A stretch of 40,167 nt of DNA, taken from NCBI GenBank assembly GCA_964549765.1, contig CAZJWR010000036.1, positions 1-40,167 of the forward strand. Reading direction: 5' to 3'. The notes under the pieces were generated by a model. The model searched no databases. It had not been told where the DNA came from and saw only the letters and a list, made by a program, of their open reading frames with translations. A program made the translations under genes and the position numbers. Below are positions 1 through 8,387 of this stretch, piece after piece (the first letter of the stretch is position 1; the number at the start of each line of letters is the position of its first letter). Source of the stretch: CAZJWR01 sp964549765 (lineage in GTDB: Bacteria; Zixibacteria; MSB-5A5; GN15; JAAZOE01).

Positions 1-717
1 GAATTCGAGATATACGAAGACGCGGGCCTCACCGTTCTGTTTGATTCACGCGCGGACGTACCGGAACAGCCCGGTGATACGACATTCACCGAACCCTTCG
101 GCGGTTTTGCGCTGGATACGGAATACTGGTGGCGTATGCGGGCTTCGGACGGGTACGAATATTCCGACTGGAGCGGCGCGTCATCATTTATTGCCCGCGA
201 TTCGTGTTCGTTGCAGTTGCCCGGCGACGCCGACAACAACGGCGATATCGATCAGGCCGACGCCGATTATATCTATGCCTATCTCTGCGAAGATGGACCT
301 CCGCCCCCGGTCATGGCCAACGGCGATGCCGACGGTGACTGCGATATCGATAATCTCGATGTGTATTATATCGAGGCGTATGTCGGCCTCGGCCCCGGGC
401 CGCCGCCGGTCGAGTGCACCTGTATCGAGCCGGCCTTCGGCGGTTGTTTCCAACCGTGTGACTGCTGGCCGGGTGAATCGAACAATGATGACGCTTTCGG
501 GATCGGCGACGTGGTGTTCGTAATCAATTATATCTTCAAGACTGGTCCCCGGCCCATGCCCTACGAAACCTGCAGCTGTGATTTCAACGGTGATTGCATT
601 TGCAACATCGGCGACGTCGTCGCGGGCATCAATTATATCTTCAAGAGCGGGCCCCCGTTTCCCAGCTGCGACGAGTGGCGTATCAATTGCGGCTGGCCGT
701 TGTATAACAGTGATTGA
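1..717 (+). CDS. Secreted protein with C-terminal dockerin-like repeats (5' end missing)
   Basis: The frame is open from the first base of the window, so the start lies outside it; at least 238 residues are present. The first 60 or so residues look like the end of a fibronectin type III-like domain (TEYWWRMRASDGYEYSDWS). Two pairs of calcium-loop, dockerin type I-like repeats follow: GDADNNGDIDQADADYIYAYL with GDADGDCDIDNLDVYYIEAYV, then a pair built on IGDVVFVINYIFKTG and CNIGDVVAGINYIFKSG. The linkers are proline- and cysteine-rich. Such D/N-rich repeats occur at the ends of many secreted proteins of Zixibacteria-like genomes, where they need not imply a cellulosome. An intrinsic terminator follows the stop. 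The substrate or role of the missing N-terminal part cannot be told. Confidence 0.8.
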   Translation, partial: EFEIYEDAGLTVLFDSRADVPEQPGDTTFTEPFGGFALDTEYWWRMRASDGYEYSDWSGASSFIARDSCSLQLPGDADNNGDIDQADADYIYAYLCEDGPPPPVMANGDADGDCDIDNLDVYYIEAYVGLGPGPPPVECTCIEPAFGGCFQPCDCWPGESNNDDAFGIGDVVFVINYIFKTGPRPMPYETCSCDFNGDCICNIGDVVAGINYIFKSGPPFPSCDEWRINCGWPLYNSD

Positions 718-748
718 TCTGATTTTTCCGGGCATAACTTGTGCAGAG

Positions 749-773
749 AAGCCCCCGCCATGGGGGCTTTTTT
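749..773 (+). terminator. Rho-independent terminator
   Basis: An eight-base-pair stem (AAGCCCCC with GGGGGCTT) with a five-base loop runs into six Ts. It lies 32 bases after the stop of the dockerin-repeat gene and ends that transcript. Confidence 0.85.
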
Positions 774-831
774 GCTGATACGGTTTGCGATGAAGTCACC
801 TGTGGAACAATCCGGACAGCATAAAATTGCT

Positions 832-860
832 TTGGCTTTTCGCGGATCGGTCATTATATA
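832..860 (+). promoter_or_regulatory. Possible promoter of the MFS transporter gene
   Basis: TTGGCT (832-837) and TATATA (855-860) are 17 bases apart, about 50 bases before the start codon and after the upstream terminator. The -35 match is only moderate. Confidence 0.3.
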
Positions 861-910
861 CACGAATCAGACACAAGTGTTGTGCGGACCAGTAGCATGA
901 GCGACGGAAG

Positions 911-2221
911 ATGGGCATTAGCGACATAGCCGGGCGAAAGACATTTTTCGGGATTTCCTCGTTTCAGGCGCTGGCCATGTTTCGCCGGGGCTTGTTCTAT
1001 AGTTATCTATCAATTTATCTGAGGTTTTACCTGGGGCTCAGCGTCACCGAGACGACGTTTTTCGCGACCTTCCCCATGGTTTGCAATATCCTGTTTCAGA
1101 ATTTCGTCTGGGGGAGAATTTCCGACAAGTATCAGAAACGCCGGACGCTGATTATCATCGGCGAAATCTCTGCGGCGATAAGCACGGTTCTGGTGTGGTA
1201 CATTCACACTCTTCCCGGAAGCCGTCATAGTTCGGGATATGTTATCATCCTGGGACTGTCCTTTGTCGAGATTTTCTGGTCGATGTCGAATGTTGGGTGG
1301 AGCGCTCTTTTGTCCGATCTTTATCCCGCCGATGAACGGGCCGGTTTGCAGGGCAGGTTGCAGAGCGTCGGTGCGATGGGCCGGTTTATCGGGGTCTGGG
1401 TCGGCGGTTTTCTTTACGACGGCCTGCCCTTCGTCTATGAGGGCTGGGGATTTCGAAGCGGCGCATTATTCTTTATTGCATCGGCGGCGATGCTTCTATC
1501 GACGATCCCCATGCTGTTTCTCCCCGAAGGCGGCGCCGGAGAGCGATCGGAAAGTCGGTCGGCGGGCAATCCCATCCTGGCCTTTTTCGGGATCGATTTC
1601 AGCGATTCGTCTTCCAAGCGATTTCTCGTGTTCTTGCTGGCGATGATATTCATCTTCTTCGGATTGAATATGGTCGTGCTTCTGGTGGCGCAGTATTTGA
1701 CCCTCGATACGGGATTCGACGTATCCAGCCGCATGCTCAGCTATATTATTAATACCGCAACGGTAGCGATATTGATTGTCGGGTTGTTTATCGGTCGACT
1801 GTCGCGATTGATGCGGGATGAATATTTGCTATTGGTCGGCACCGCGACGGCAATCATCTATTTGATTGGGTTCGCGCTGGCCGAGAGCCTGCCAGTGATT
1901 TTTGTCACTTATTTTCTGGCGGGAACGGCGCAGGCCATAATCATGGCGTCGTCATATTCTTATGCCGCACGACTGATTCCTCCGGAGAAACGCGGCAAAC
2001 AGTTCGCGATGTTCAATGCCGCCATGTTTCTCAGTTGGGGATTACCGGGAACGTTCATTGCCGGGCCGTTGGTGGACCGGCTGATTGCGCTGGGTTACGG
2101 TCAGGTATTTTCTTATCGCATGGCTTTCGTTGCTGGGGCGGTGTTGATCCTGGTCGGTGTGGCCGTGTTGTTATTCGATATCAAAAGAAATAATAAGAAC
2201 AGACTTGATGCGACCGCTTGA
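911..2221 (+). CDS. Major facilitator superfamily transporter
   Basis: A 436-residue, strongly hydrophobic protein whose segments fit about 12 membrane helices. The loop at residues 68-80 (GRISDKYQKRRTL) matches the MFS motif A between helices 2 and 3. The second half (from about residue 230) repeats the pattern after a charged central loop, as expected for the two six-helix halves. It should be an inner-membrane secondary transporter; the substrate is not evident from sequence. The gene stands alone rightward, convergent with ispG with only 12 bases between the stops. The start ATG has GGAAG just in front of it, which is a close spacing, so a slightly later start is possible. Confidence 0.88.
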   Translation: MGISDIAGRKTFFGISSFQALAMFRRGLFYSYLSIYLRFYLGLSVTETTFFATFPMVCNILFQNFVWGRISDKYQKRRTLIIIGEISAAISTVLVWYIHTLPGSRHSSGYVIILGLSFVEIFWSMSNVGWSALLSDLYPADERAGLQGRLQSVGAMGRFIGVWVGGFLYDGLPFVYEGWGFRSGALFFIASAAMLLSTIPMLFLPEGGAGERSESRSAGNPILAFFGIDFSDSSSKRFLVFLLAMIFIFFGLNMVVLLVAQYLTLDTGFDVSSRMLSYIINTATVAILIVGLFIGRLSRLMRDEYLLLVGTATAIIYLIGFALAESLPVIFVTYFLAGTAQAIIMASSYSYAARLIPPEKRGKQFAMFNAAMFLSWGLPGTFIAGPLVDRLIALGYGQVFSYRMAFVAGAVLILVGVAVLLFDIKRNNKNRLDATA

Positions 2222-2233
2222 TTATGATTCGGA

Positions 2234-3367
2234 TTATGATTCCTTCGCCAGCTTTTCGATTTCCGCCAGCAGGGCCGATTCCAAGTCGGATTCCTTGACC
2301 TTGCGGAGGGCCTTCGCCTTCAGGAAAAGCTGACCCTCCCCCCTGCCGCCGGCGATGCCAACATCGGCCGATTTGGCCTCGCCGGGCCCGTTGACGACGC
2401 ACCCCATGACGGCCACCCGGAGCGGCGTTTTGATGTGCCGCGTCTTCTCCTCGATCCGTTGCGCCAAGCCGACAATATCGATCTGCGCCCGCCCGCAGGT
2501 CGGGCATGAAATGACCTCGACGCCCTCGCGTTTGAGCTCGAGCGCTTTGAGAATCTGCTTGCCGACGCGGATCTCCTCGACCGGGTCGGACGTCAGCGAC
2601 ACCCGGATAGTATCGCCGATGCCCCGCGCCAGAATCGAGCCGATGCCGACGGCCGATTTTATCGTTCCCGAAAACATCGGCCCGGCCTCGGTAATACCTA
2701 CATGGAAGGGATACTCGACCAGTTCGGCCAGCATCCTATGGGCCGCGATGGTTACGGCGACGTTGGTCGATTTCATGGCGATGATGGTGTCGTGGAAATC
2801 GAGCTTTTCCAGGATTTCCAGTTCGCGCAGGGCGGCGGCGACCAGCGCGCGGGGGTCGTCGTGGCCGAATTCGTTCAGCAAATCCTCCGGCAGCGAGCCG
2901 GAATTGACTCCGATGCGGATGGGGATTTCGGCGTCCTGCGCAGCCTTGACGACCTCGGCGACTTTCCAATCCTCGCCGATATTGCCGGGATTGATCCGCA
3001 CTTTGTCGACGCCATGCTTGATCGCCTTGAGCGCCAGAGTATGTGAAAAATGGATATCGGCGACCAGCGGAATCGCGATCTGCTTTTTGATTTTCCCGAG
3101 GCTGTTGGCGGCTTTGGCGTTGAGCACGGCGACGCGGACGATTTCGCATCCGGCTTCTTCGAGCCTTTTGATCTGGGCGACAGTGGCCGAGACATTGGCG
3201 GTATCGGTGTTGGTCATCGATTGCACCGATACCGGAAACCCGCCGCCGACGATGACATTGCCGACTTTGACGGCGCGCGATTTGCGGCGCGTGACGGGAT
3301 AATCAATGGCGAGGCCGTCGATGAGCTTTCGCCAATCTTTCCCGATATGTGACTTACTTCTTGACAT
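2234..3367 (-). CDS. ispG: 4-hydroxy-3-methylbut-2-en-1-yl diphosphate synthase (flavodoxin/ferredoxin type)
   Basis: IspG (GcpE) is the [4Fe-4S] enzyme that reduces MEcPP to HMBPP in the penultimate step of the MEP isoprenoid pathway. The 377-residue product has the TIM-barrel half followed by the cluster-binding half. Cys288, Cys291, Cys323 and Glu330 (ISCPTCGR and MGCVVNGPGE) keep exactly the spacing of the E. coli ligands Cys270, Cys273, Cys305 and Glu312. The ATG at 3367 was chosen because GTGGAG precedes it at six bases; an in-frame GTG four codons upstream (3379) is less likely. The gene is single and leftward. Its presence implies isoprenoids are made by the MEP route, which matters for reading the HMG-CoA synthase at 22250-23296. 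Confidence 0.96.
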   Translation of the reverse strand: MSRSKSHIGKDWRKLIDGLAIDYPVTRRKSRAVKVGNVIVGGGFPVSVQSMTNTDTANVSATVAQIKRLEEAGCEIVRVAVLNAKAANSLGKIKKQIAIPLVADIHFSHTLALKAIKHGVDKVRINPGNIGEDWKVAEVVKAAQDAEIPIRIGVNSGSLPEDLLNEFGHDDPRALVAAALRELEILEKLDFHDTIIAMKSTNVAVTIAAHRMLAELVEYPFHVGITEAGPMFSGTIKSAVGIGSILARGIGDTIRVSLTSDPVEEIRVGKQILKALELKREGVEVISCPTCGRAQIDIVGLAQRIEEKTRHIKTPLRVAVMGCVVNGPGEAKSADVGIAGGRGEGQLFLKAKALRKVKESDLESALLAEIEKLAKES

Positions 3368-3431
3368 GGCCGACTCCACAGGACTTAATTTAGTGCTGTT
3401 ACGCCAAAAGACAACCGAAAGTTGAGACGAT

Positions 3432-3586
3432 TTGGACTATAAAAAACTCATTATCTATCTCATTATTATACTCATGGGTGTGGGAGTCTGGTTCAAAAGG
3501 AAACAGGACGAAGGACGTCAATTGGCCGATTCCGAGCGTTTTGCCGAGGTGTATGCCGCGACCACGGTGGTGGCCGAGTTATATCG
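3432..3586 (+). CDS. N-terminal fragment of an unknown membrane-anchored protein, cut by the gap
   Basis: About 51 residues are visible before the run of Ns. A short basic start (MDYKK) is followed by one hydrophobic segment (LIIYLIIILMGVGVWF, about residues 6-21) and then a charged stretch, as in an N-terminally anchored periplasmic or cell-surface protein. The apparent start is TTG with no clear ribosome site, so the start is uncertain. It runs divergently from ispG, sharing a short spacer. The rest of the gene is lost in the gap, and I do not recognise the family. Confidence 0.45.
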
Positions 3587-3686
3587 NNNNNNNNNNNNNN
3601 NNNNNNNNNNNNNNNNNNNNNNNNNNNNNNNNNNNNNNNNNNNNNNNNNNNNNNNNNNNNNNNNNNNNNNNNNNNNNNNNNNNNNN
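3587..3686. other. Assembly gap of 100 Ns
   Basis: Exactly 100 consecutive Ns, the usual placeholder for a scaffold gap of unknown size. It cuts two convergent genes. The true distance, and even the join itself, cannot be verified from this sequence. Confidence 0.98.
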
Positions 3687-5129
3687 GCCTTCATCGTAGC
3701 TTATCCGCACAAAATATATCCCCGGCGGCGCCGCGCGCCCCTCTCGATCGCATCCATTCCACGTCATACGGGCGCGGAAAGGCGGAGATACGTCAGCGAT
3801 TCTTTGTCCAATGACGTTATAAACGGCAATTTCGCGCACAGCGCGGAAATTATCGTCGGCGATATTCACCGATTTGAAGCAGGGGTTGGGATATATTTTG
3901 ACTGGGTCATCATTTTTCGATACGCCCTCTCCGCCATCGCCGTCGGCGCTGGTCTGGCCCGTCTGAGGATACAGTGACCATACCATGAATGGGTAGTACC
4001 GGTTTTCTTCATCCGCGAGTATAATCATGACGTCCGTCGTATCATCGGGCGGCATTAGTACCGCGCCCGAGATCATTTTCGTTTCATGCCCGCCCAGCAG
4101 CACCGTATCGGTCTCGAAAATCGTCGATCCGTGGTCGTACGTCAGCCCTAAAAGGATCGGTTCCGAAACCAGATTGATGATATGGAGCATCGCCGACTGA
4201 TTCATTTTGGAATCCGGGAAGACGATGTCGGCCAGAATCGGCGGTGATTTGGATTTTTCCAGCGGCACCACCCATGCCGAATCATCGACAATGCCGGCAT
4301 AACAGGAACGGATGCTTACGGAATCGAAGTCCGCCGCGGTCAGACGGCAAATCAGAGTATCCGTATCGGCATGAAAGAAATCGGCGGCAACGGTATCGCC
4401 AAGGAAACCGGAGATCAAGAAGGAGTCGGGCGGATTATCGGCGGTCATGCGGCGTCGCCAGCCCACGTCCACGACGGTATCAAGCGGGACCACCCCCAAT
4501 AGCCGCTGCCGAAAGACCGGGAGATAATAGAGACTATCCCATGTCGGGCCGCTTCCGTCATCGAAGCCCAGCAACGCTGGGGGATCGTCCTGGCGCCTTA
4601 TCCGGCCCATAATTTGCGGCGCCAACGGCGTTAAAACCGCCCACTGAAAAACCTGCCAGAGCCCGCCGGGTGTCATACGAGACAGGTGAAGAGGCTGTTC
4701 GTACCATTCATTGAGACACGGCTCTCCGCCGCACAATTGTCCGGGTCCGCCGTAAAGCGGCGGTTCCAGCGGCCCCCCATCGGAATCGGATTCATAGACA
4801 GCCACGCGGAACGGACTGTATTGATCTCCCGGTTCGCCGACGTATTGATCGGTCAATGACATTTTTGTTCGGATCGATTCCAAAAACGCCGCAAACGGAA
4901 CCCTGAAATTCACTGCCACGGCGTACGAGCCCGAACCTTCCCCGCCCACGATGCAGCGGCTTTCCGAATCATCGTCGTACCCCTGCTCATAGCAATTGAT
5001 TTCCGGGTGAATCCAGTAGATAATCAAGGAAGAATCCGGTCCGATCATAACCCCGCCGCGGTCGGGCGGCGCCGCCGCCCCCAGTGAGGCGATAGCGATG
5101 CCTAAAAACGCGAGCGCCCCTGTTCTCAT
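3687..5129 (-). CDS. Secreted protein with C-terminal type IX-style sorting domain (3' end in gap)
   Basis: A protein of about 480 visible residues begins with a signal peptide (MRTGALAFLGIAIASLGAAA). The middle part has no family I can name and contains several cysteines and acidic loops. The last 80 residues match the Por secretion/FlgD-like sorting domain: VKIYPNPCFKSVNI, then AVYNVIGQRIADV, then WNGCDREGRAAPPGIYFVRI. In FCB bacteria this domain targets proteins to the type IX system and the cell surface. The final strand, normally some 10 residues with a basic end, falls in the gap. A consensus promoter lies 39-67 bases upstream. Likely a surface or extracellular protein of unknown function. 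Confidence 0.8.
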
Positions 5130-5167
5130 TCACACCCCCGATACCAATTGTTTAGTATGGATTAGAT

Positions 5168-5196
5168 ATTATTGGCGATTACCGCCCGTGTGTCAA
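5168..5196 (-). promoter_or_regulatory. Promoter of the sorting-domain protein gene
   Basis: Read leftward, TTGACA (5196-5191) and AATAAT (5173-5168) are 17 bases apart. The -10 ends 39 bases before the start codon. Confidence 0.65.
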
Positions 5197-5349
5197 GGCC
5201 GGCGGAGGATTTATTTCGCTGATTTTCGGTTTTTTTGATTCTCCGGCCACCGTCGGTTCGGATAAAAAAACATCTCACGAGATCCCCCGCCAATGATATT
5301 TTAGCAGATTTTTATTGCCAAACCGGACCCAAAAGCCCCATTTTTACGC

Positions 5350-5829
5350 ATGGCTTATAGCGCCAAGCAAATATCGCTGGGCGGAATCATCGCGGCTCTC
5401 TACTTCGTCATCACCATAACACCGGGTATTTCCGCCATCAGTTTCGGCCAATTTCAGATTCGTATCGCCGAGGCCCTGACCGTTCTCCCCTATTTATATC
5501 CGGGCGCCATCTGGGGGCTTTTTGTCGGCTGTCTCCTGGCCAATGTTTTCGGCCCGTTCGGCATTCAGGACGTCATTTTCGGTTCTTCCATAACGCTGAT
5601 CGCTGCATGGCTGACCTACCTGACCCGGAAGACCGACCGACCGTACCTGGCCGCACTGCCGCCAGTCGTACTCAACGCCCTCGGCGTTTCGGCGTACCTG
5701 CATATGTTATTTGGCGAACCGTATTGGGTATTCGTCGCGACTATCGGCGTTGGAGAGGTGATCGCCTGCTACGGACTCGGCTATCCGCTTCTGGTCTTTC
5801 TCCTTCATCGAGAAAAATCTTTTACTTGA
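5350..5829 (+). CDS. queT: QueT family transporter (probable queuosine precursor uptake)
   Basis: A 159-residue membrane protein with about five hydrophobic segments. It carries the conserved signature of the QueT family: ISFGQFQIRIAEALTVLPYL, followed by GCLLANVFGPFGIQDVIFGS and the LIAAWLTYL helix. QueT proteins are predicted substrate-specific (S) components that work with ECF-type energy-coupling modules to import queuosine precursors. No ECF ATPase or T-component gene is nearby, so it would use a shared module. The start ATG has no strong ribosome site. I searched the 220-base upstream spacer for a preQ1 riboswitch and found no convincing match. Confidence 0.82.
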   Translation: MAYSAKQISLGGIIAALYFVITITPGISAISFGQFQIRIAEALTVLPYLYPGAIWGLFVGCLLANVFGPFGIQDVIFGSSITLIAAWLTYLTRKTDRPYLAALPPVVLNALGVSAYLHMLFGEPYWVFVATIGVGEVIACYGLGYPLLVFLLHREKSFT

Positions 5830-5953
5830 CAGATTTCGCACCCCACGATACGTTCCGTACTACTTGCGAACCGGGCGACAATGCGGGGACGTGCCAATTC
5901 CATCCATAAACACCGGGACGGCCTCCAACATGCCCATACCGCGGACGGTTGTT

Positions 5954-7219
5954 ATGGCCAATAGACTGATCATATTCGAGGACGAGAAATACGCCGATTT
6001 CTACCCCATCACCCTGAGTCGGCCGGTTTTCTGCCTGTTGTGCGGCGCCGCTCAATTATGGGAAAAGATCGCCCTGCGGTTTCCCGATTACGAGCCGGTT
6101 TTCTCCTGCCGATCCGAACTGGCGTCGTTGCTCCGTGCCGAAACCGGTCACAAAGTGAATAAGATCGACTACGAGAAAGGCGACCGGCTGGTATTCGTAA
6201 ACGGCCGCCTGCGACTCGGCGACAAATTGACCGAGGAGCTGAAAAACGCCACCGGCAATCGGATTTATCATCACGGCGGACTTACCGTGGCGGTGGTCAT
6301 TTCGGATCCGCTGGACAAAGAACCCGATTCCGACGTCCGGTTCACCGGTGAAGGCGCTTCGGAAGCCTTGGGGATCAAAGCCGATATCATCGCCGGCGAA
6401 TTCGAGTTTTTCGATCACCTGTGGGACTGCGTGAACTTGAACGGCAGCGAAATCAGCCTTGATTATACCACCCGCTTCCCCGAGGTTAAAATCAAGCGCA
6501 TGCTTTCGGAGGCCACAATCGATCCCAGCGCGCGGATACTTTCCGACGATAACCTGTACATCGCTCCCGGCGCCGAAATCTGCGCCGGAGCCGTCATCGA
6601 CAACCGCGAAGGCCCGGTCGTCATCGATAGTCAGGCAGTGGTCGGGCCGCTATCGTTTATCGAAGGACCCTGTTATATCGGACCCGGGACGCATATTTTC
6701 CGGGGGAATATCCGCGCCGGATGTTCCTTCGGCCCGGCTTGCCGGGTCGGCGGCGAGGTCGAGGCATCCATTTTTCACAGTTACTCCAACAAATACCACG
6801 ATGGTTTCATGGGACACGGTTATATCGGCAGTTGGGTCAATCTGGGCGCCATGACGACCAATTCCGATCTCAAAAACAACTATAAGAATATCGCCGTCAC
6901 GATAAACGGCCGGACTATCGATTCCGGTCAGATGAAGATCGGTTCGTATTTCGGGGATCACAGCAAAACCGGCATCGGGACCCTGATAAACACCGGTGTT
7001 TCGATCGGCTTCTCCTGCAATATTTACGGTGGCACATTGGTAACGTCGCGCGAAGTGCTGTCGTTCAGCTGGGGCGACGAACGGGGTTATGATATTTACC
7101 GTTTGGACAAGGCGATTGAAGTGGCCCGGGCAGTCATGGCCCGGCGTAAAATAGAATTCGGCGCCGATCACGAACGTTTGTTCGCGGAAATCTACGAGAA
7201 AACGACCGCCGGGAGATAG
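5954..7219 (+). CDS. GlmU-like sugar nucleotidyltransferase/acetyltransferase
   Basis: A 421-residue protein of the alternative bacterial GlmU-type family. The N-terminus (LIIFEDEKYADFYPITLSRP) is typical of this group and replaces the classic LAAGxGTRM nucleotide loop. From about residue 190 onward there is a left-handed beta-helix of hexapeptide repeats (GAEICAGAVI, GPVVIDSQAVVGP, GPGTHIFRGNI), with NNYKNI and TGIGTLINTGVSIG near the end. The expected role is transfer of an acyl group and nucleotide to a hexose phosphate, for example UDP-GlcNAc formation for the envelope, but the substrate is not proven. ATG 5954 was chosen because GGACGG precedes it and the conserved family N-terminus starts there; an upstream in-frame ATG at 5930 is possible. 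Confidence 0.8.
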   Translation: MANRLIIFEDEKYADFYPITLSRPVFCLLCGAAQLWEKIALRFPDYEPVFSCRSELASLLRAETGHKVNKIDYEKGDRLVFVNGRLRLGDKLTEELKNATGNRIYHHGGLTVAVVISDPLDKEPDSDVRFTGEGASEALGIKADIIAGEFEFFDHLWDCVNLNGSEISLDYTTRFPEVKIKRMLSEATIDPSARILSDDNLYIAPGAEICAGAVIDNREGPVVIDSQAVVGPLSFIEGPCYIGPGTHIFRGNIRAGCSFGPACRVGGEVEASIFHSYSNKYHDGFMGHGYIGSWVNLGAMTTNSDLKNNYKNIAVTINGRTIDSGQMKIGSYFGDHSKTGIGTLINTGVSIGFSCNIYGGTLVTSREVLSFSWGDERGYDIYRLDKAIEVARAVMARRKIEFGADHERLFAEIYEKTTAGR

Positions 7220-7285
7220 AAGTATACCGCCCGATGTGAATGAAACCGACCCCGCAGCCGATATCATCGGCTAGGGCTTAATTCC

Positions 7286-7314
7286 TTGACAGCATAAGGA
7301 GTTGGGCGTATTTT
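7286..7314 (+). promoter_or_regulatory. Promoter of the galT-glgA-glycosyltransferase operon
   Basis: A perfect TTGACA (7286-7291) and TATTTT (7309-7314) are separated by 17 bases, 35 bases before the GalT-like start codon. The three following genes are closely spaced and probably share it. Confidence 0.7.
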
Positions 7315-7348
7315 GTAGAGTTAAATGAGTCGACTTTGAGGAGATTAG

Positions 7349-8368
7349 ATGCCCGAACTTCGAAAAGACCCCATTATCGGCCGCTGGGTAATAATCTCGA
7401 CTGAACGCGGCAAGCGTCCGTCGCATTTCGGCCAGACTGAAAAAACCTTGTCCCCCAAGGCATGCCCGTTTTGCCCCGGTAATGAATCCGCCACGCCGAG
7501 AGAAATTATCGCCTTCCGGTCCGATGGCTCCAAAGCCAACGAACCAGGATGGTCGCTTCGAGTAGTATCCAACAAATATCCGGCCTTGATCATCGAGGGC
7601 AATCTCGACCGCGAACCGATGGGAATTTATGATCGCATGAACGGCATCGGGGCGCATGAAGTCATTATCGAAACCCCCGACCACGATCATGACCTGGTCG
7701 ACCTGCCGCTGCAGCAGATCAAGGACGTCCTGTGGGCCTATCGGGAACGCAGCCTGGATCTGCAGCGGGATCCCCGCTTCAAGTATATCCTGATTTTTAA
7801 AAACCAGGGAGAAGCCGCCGGGGCATCGGTGGAACACAGCCACAGCCAGCTGATCGCAACGCCGATTATCCCCAAGCGGGTGGCGGAGGAATTGGTCGGG
7901 GCCAAGAAATATTTCGATTACAAGGAACGCTGTATATTCTGCGATATCATCCGGCAGGAGATAAACGATCAGGAACGGATCGTGTGCGAGAACGATTCCT
8001 TCATCGCCTATTCGCCGTACGCCAGCCGTTTTCCGTTCGAAATCTGGCTAATGCCCAAGGCGCATATCTGCCATTATATCGAGACCGATATTGACATGCA
8101 TGACGAACTGGCATCCATTCTCAGGCAGATACTGGCCCGTCTCAAGGAGGGTTTGGCCAACCCGTCATACAACTATATCCTGCACACCGCTCCGGTCGGC
8201 AGCGAATATAGGGATTTTTATCACTGGCATATCGAGATCATTCCCAAATTGACCAAGGTCGCCGGTTTCGAATGGGGGACGGGCTTCTATATCAATCCGA
8301 CCCGCCCCGAGGATGCGGCCAAATTCCTGAGGGACCTGCCCATACCGAAGAAAACCGTATCCGTGTAG
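7349..8368 (+). CDS. galT: Galactose-1-phosphate uridylyltransferase family enzyme
   Basis: A 339-residue HIT-superfamily nucleotidyltransferase. Zinc-type cysteine pairs are seen at Cys39/Cys42 (CPFC) and Cys195/Cys198 (CIFC). The active-site motif is His163-Ser-His165-Ser-Gln167 (EHSHSQ); in GalT the second histidine is the residue uridylylated. GalT exchanges UMP between UDP-glucose and galactose-1-phosphate. The HSHSQ form, rather than E. coli-type HPHGQ, also occurs in the plant GalT-like ADP-glucose phosphorylase, so a nucleotide-sugar phosphorylase role is possible, especially beside glycogen synthase. The ribosome site GAGGAG (7338-7343) is well placed. glgA follows after 19 bases. 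Confidence 0.85.
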   Translation: MPELRKDPIIGRWVIISTERGKRPSHFGQTEKTLSPKACPFCPGNESATPREIIAFRSDGSKANEPGWSLRVVSNKYPALIIEGNLDREPMGIYDRMNGIGAHEVIIETPDHDHDLVDLPLQQIKDVLWAYRERSLDLQRDPRFKYILIFKNQGEAAGASVEHSHSQLIATPIIPKRVAEELVGAKKYFDYKERCIFCDIIRQEINDQERIVCENDSFIAYSPYASRFPFEIWLMPKAHICHYIETDIDMHDELASILRQILARLKEGLANPSYNYILHTAPVGSEYRDFYHWHIEIIPKLTKVAGFEWGTGFYINPTRPEDAAKFLRDLPIPKKTVSV

Positions 8369-8387
8369 GCAAGGGAGCGCCCGGCCG

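Noticed and set aside
2355..3302. Long rightward open frame opposite ispG
   Set aside because: It is the antisense shadow of a well-supported ispG; its product is low-complexity Ser/Ala-rich and has no domain.
5200..5349. preQ1 riboswitch before the QueT-type transporter gene
   Set aside because: GGTTCG and an A-rich run are present, and TCCGG can pair with TCGGA, but the order of stem, C-rich strand and A tract does not fit the preQ1-I consensus. Nothing resembling preQ1-II was seen.
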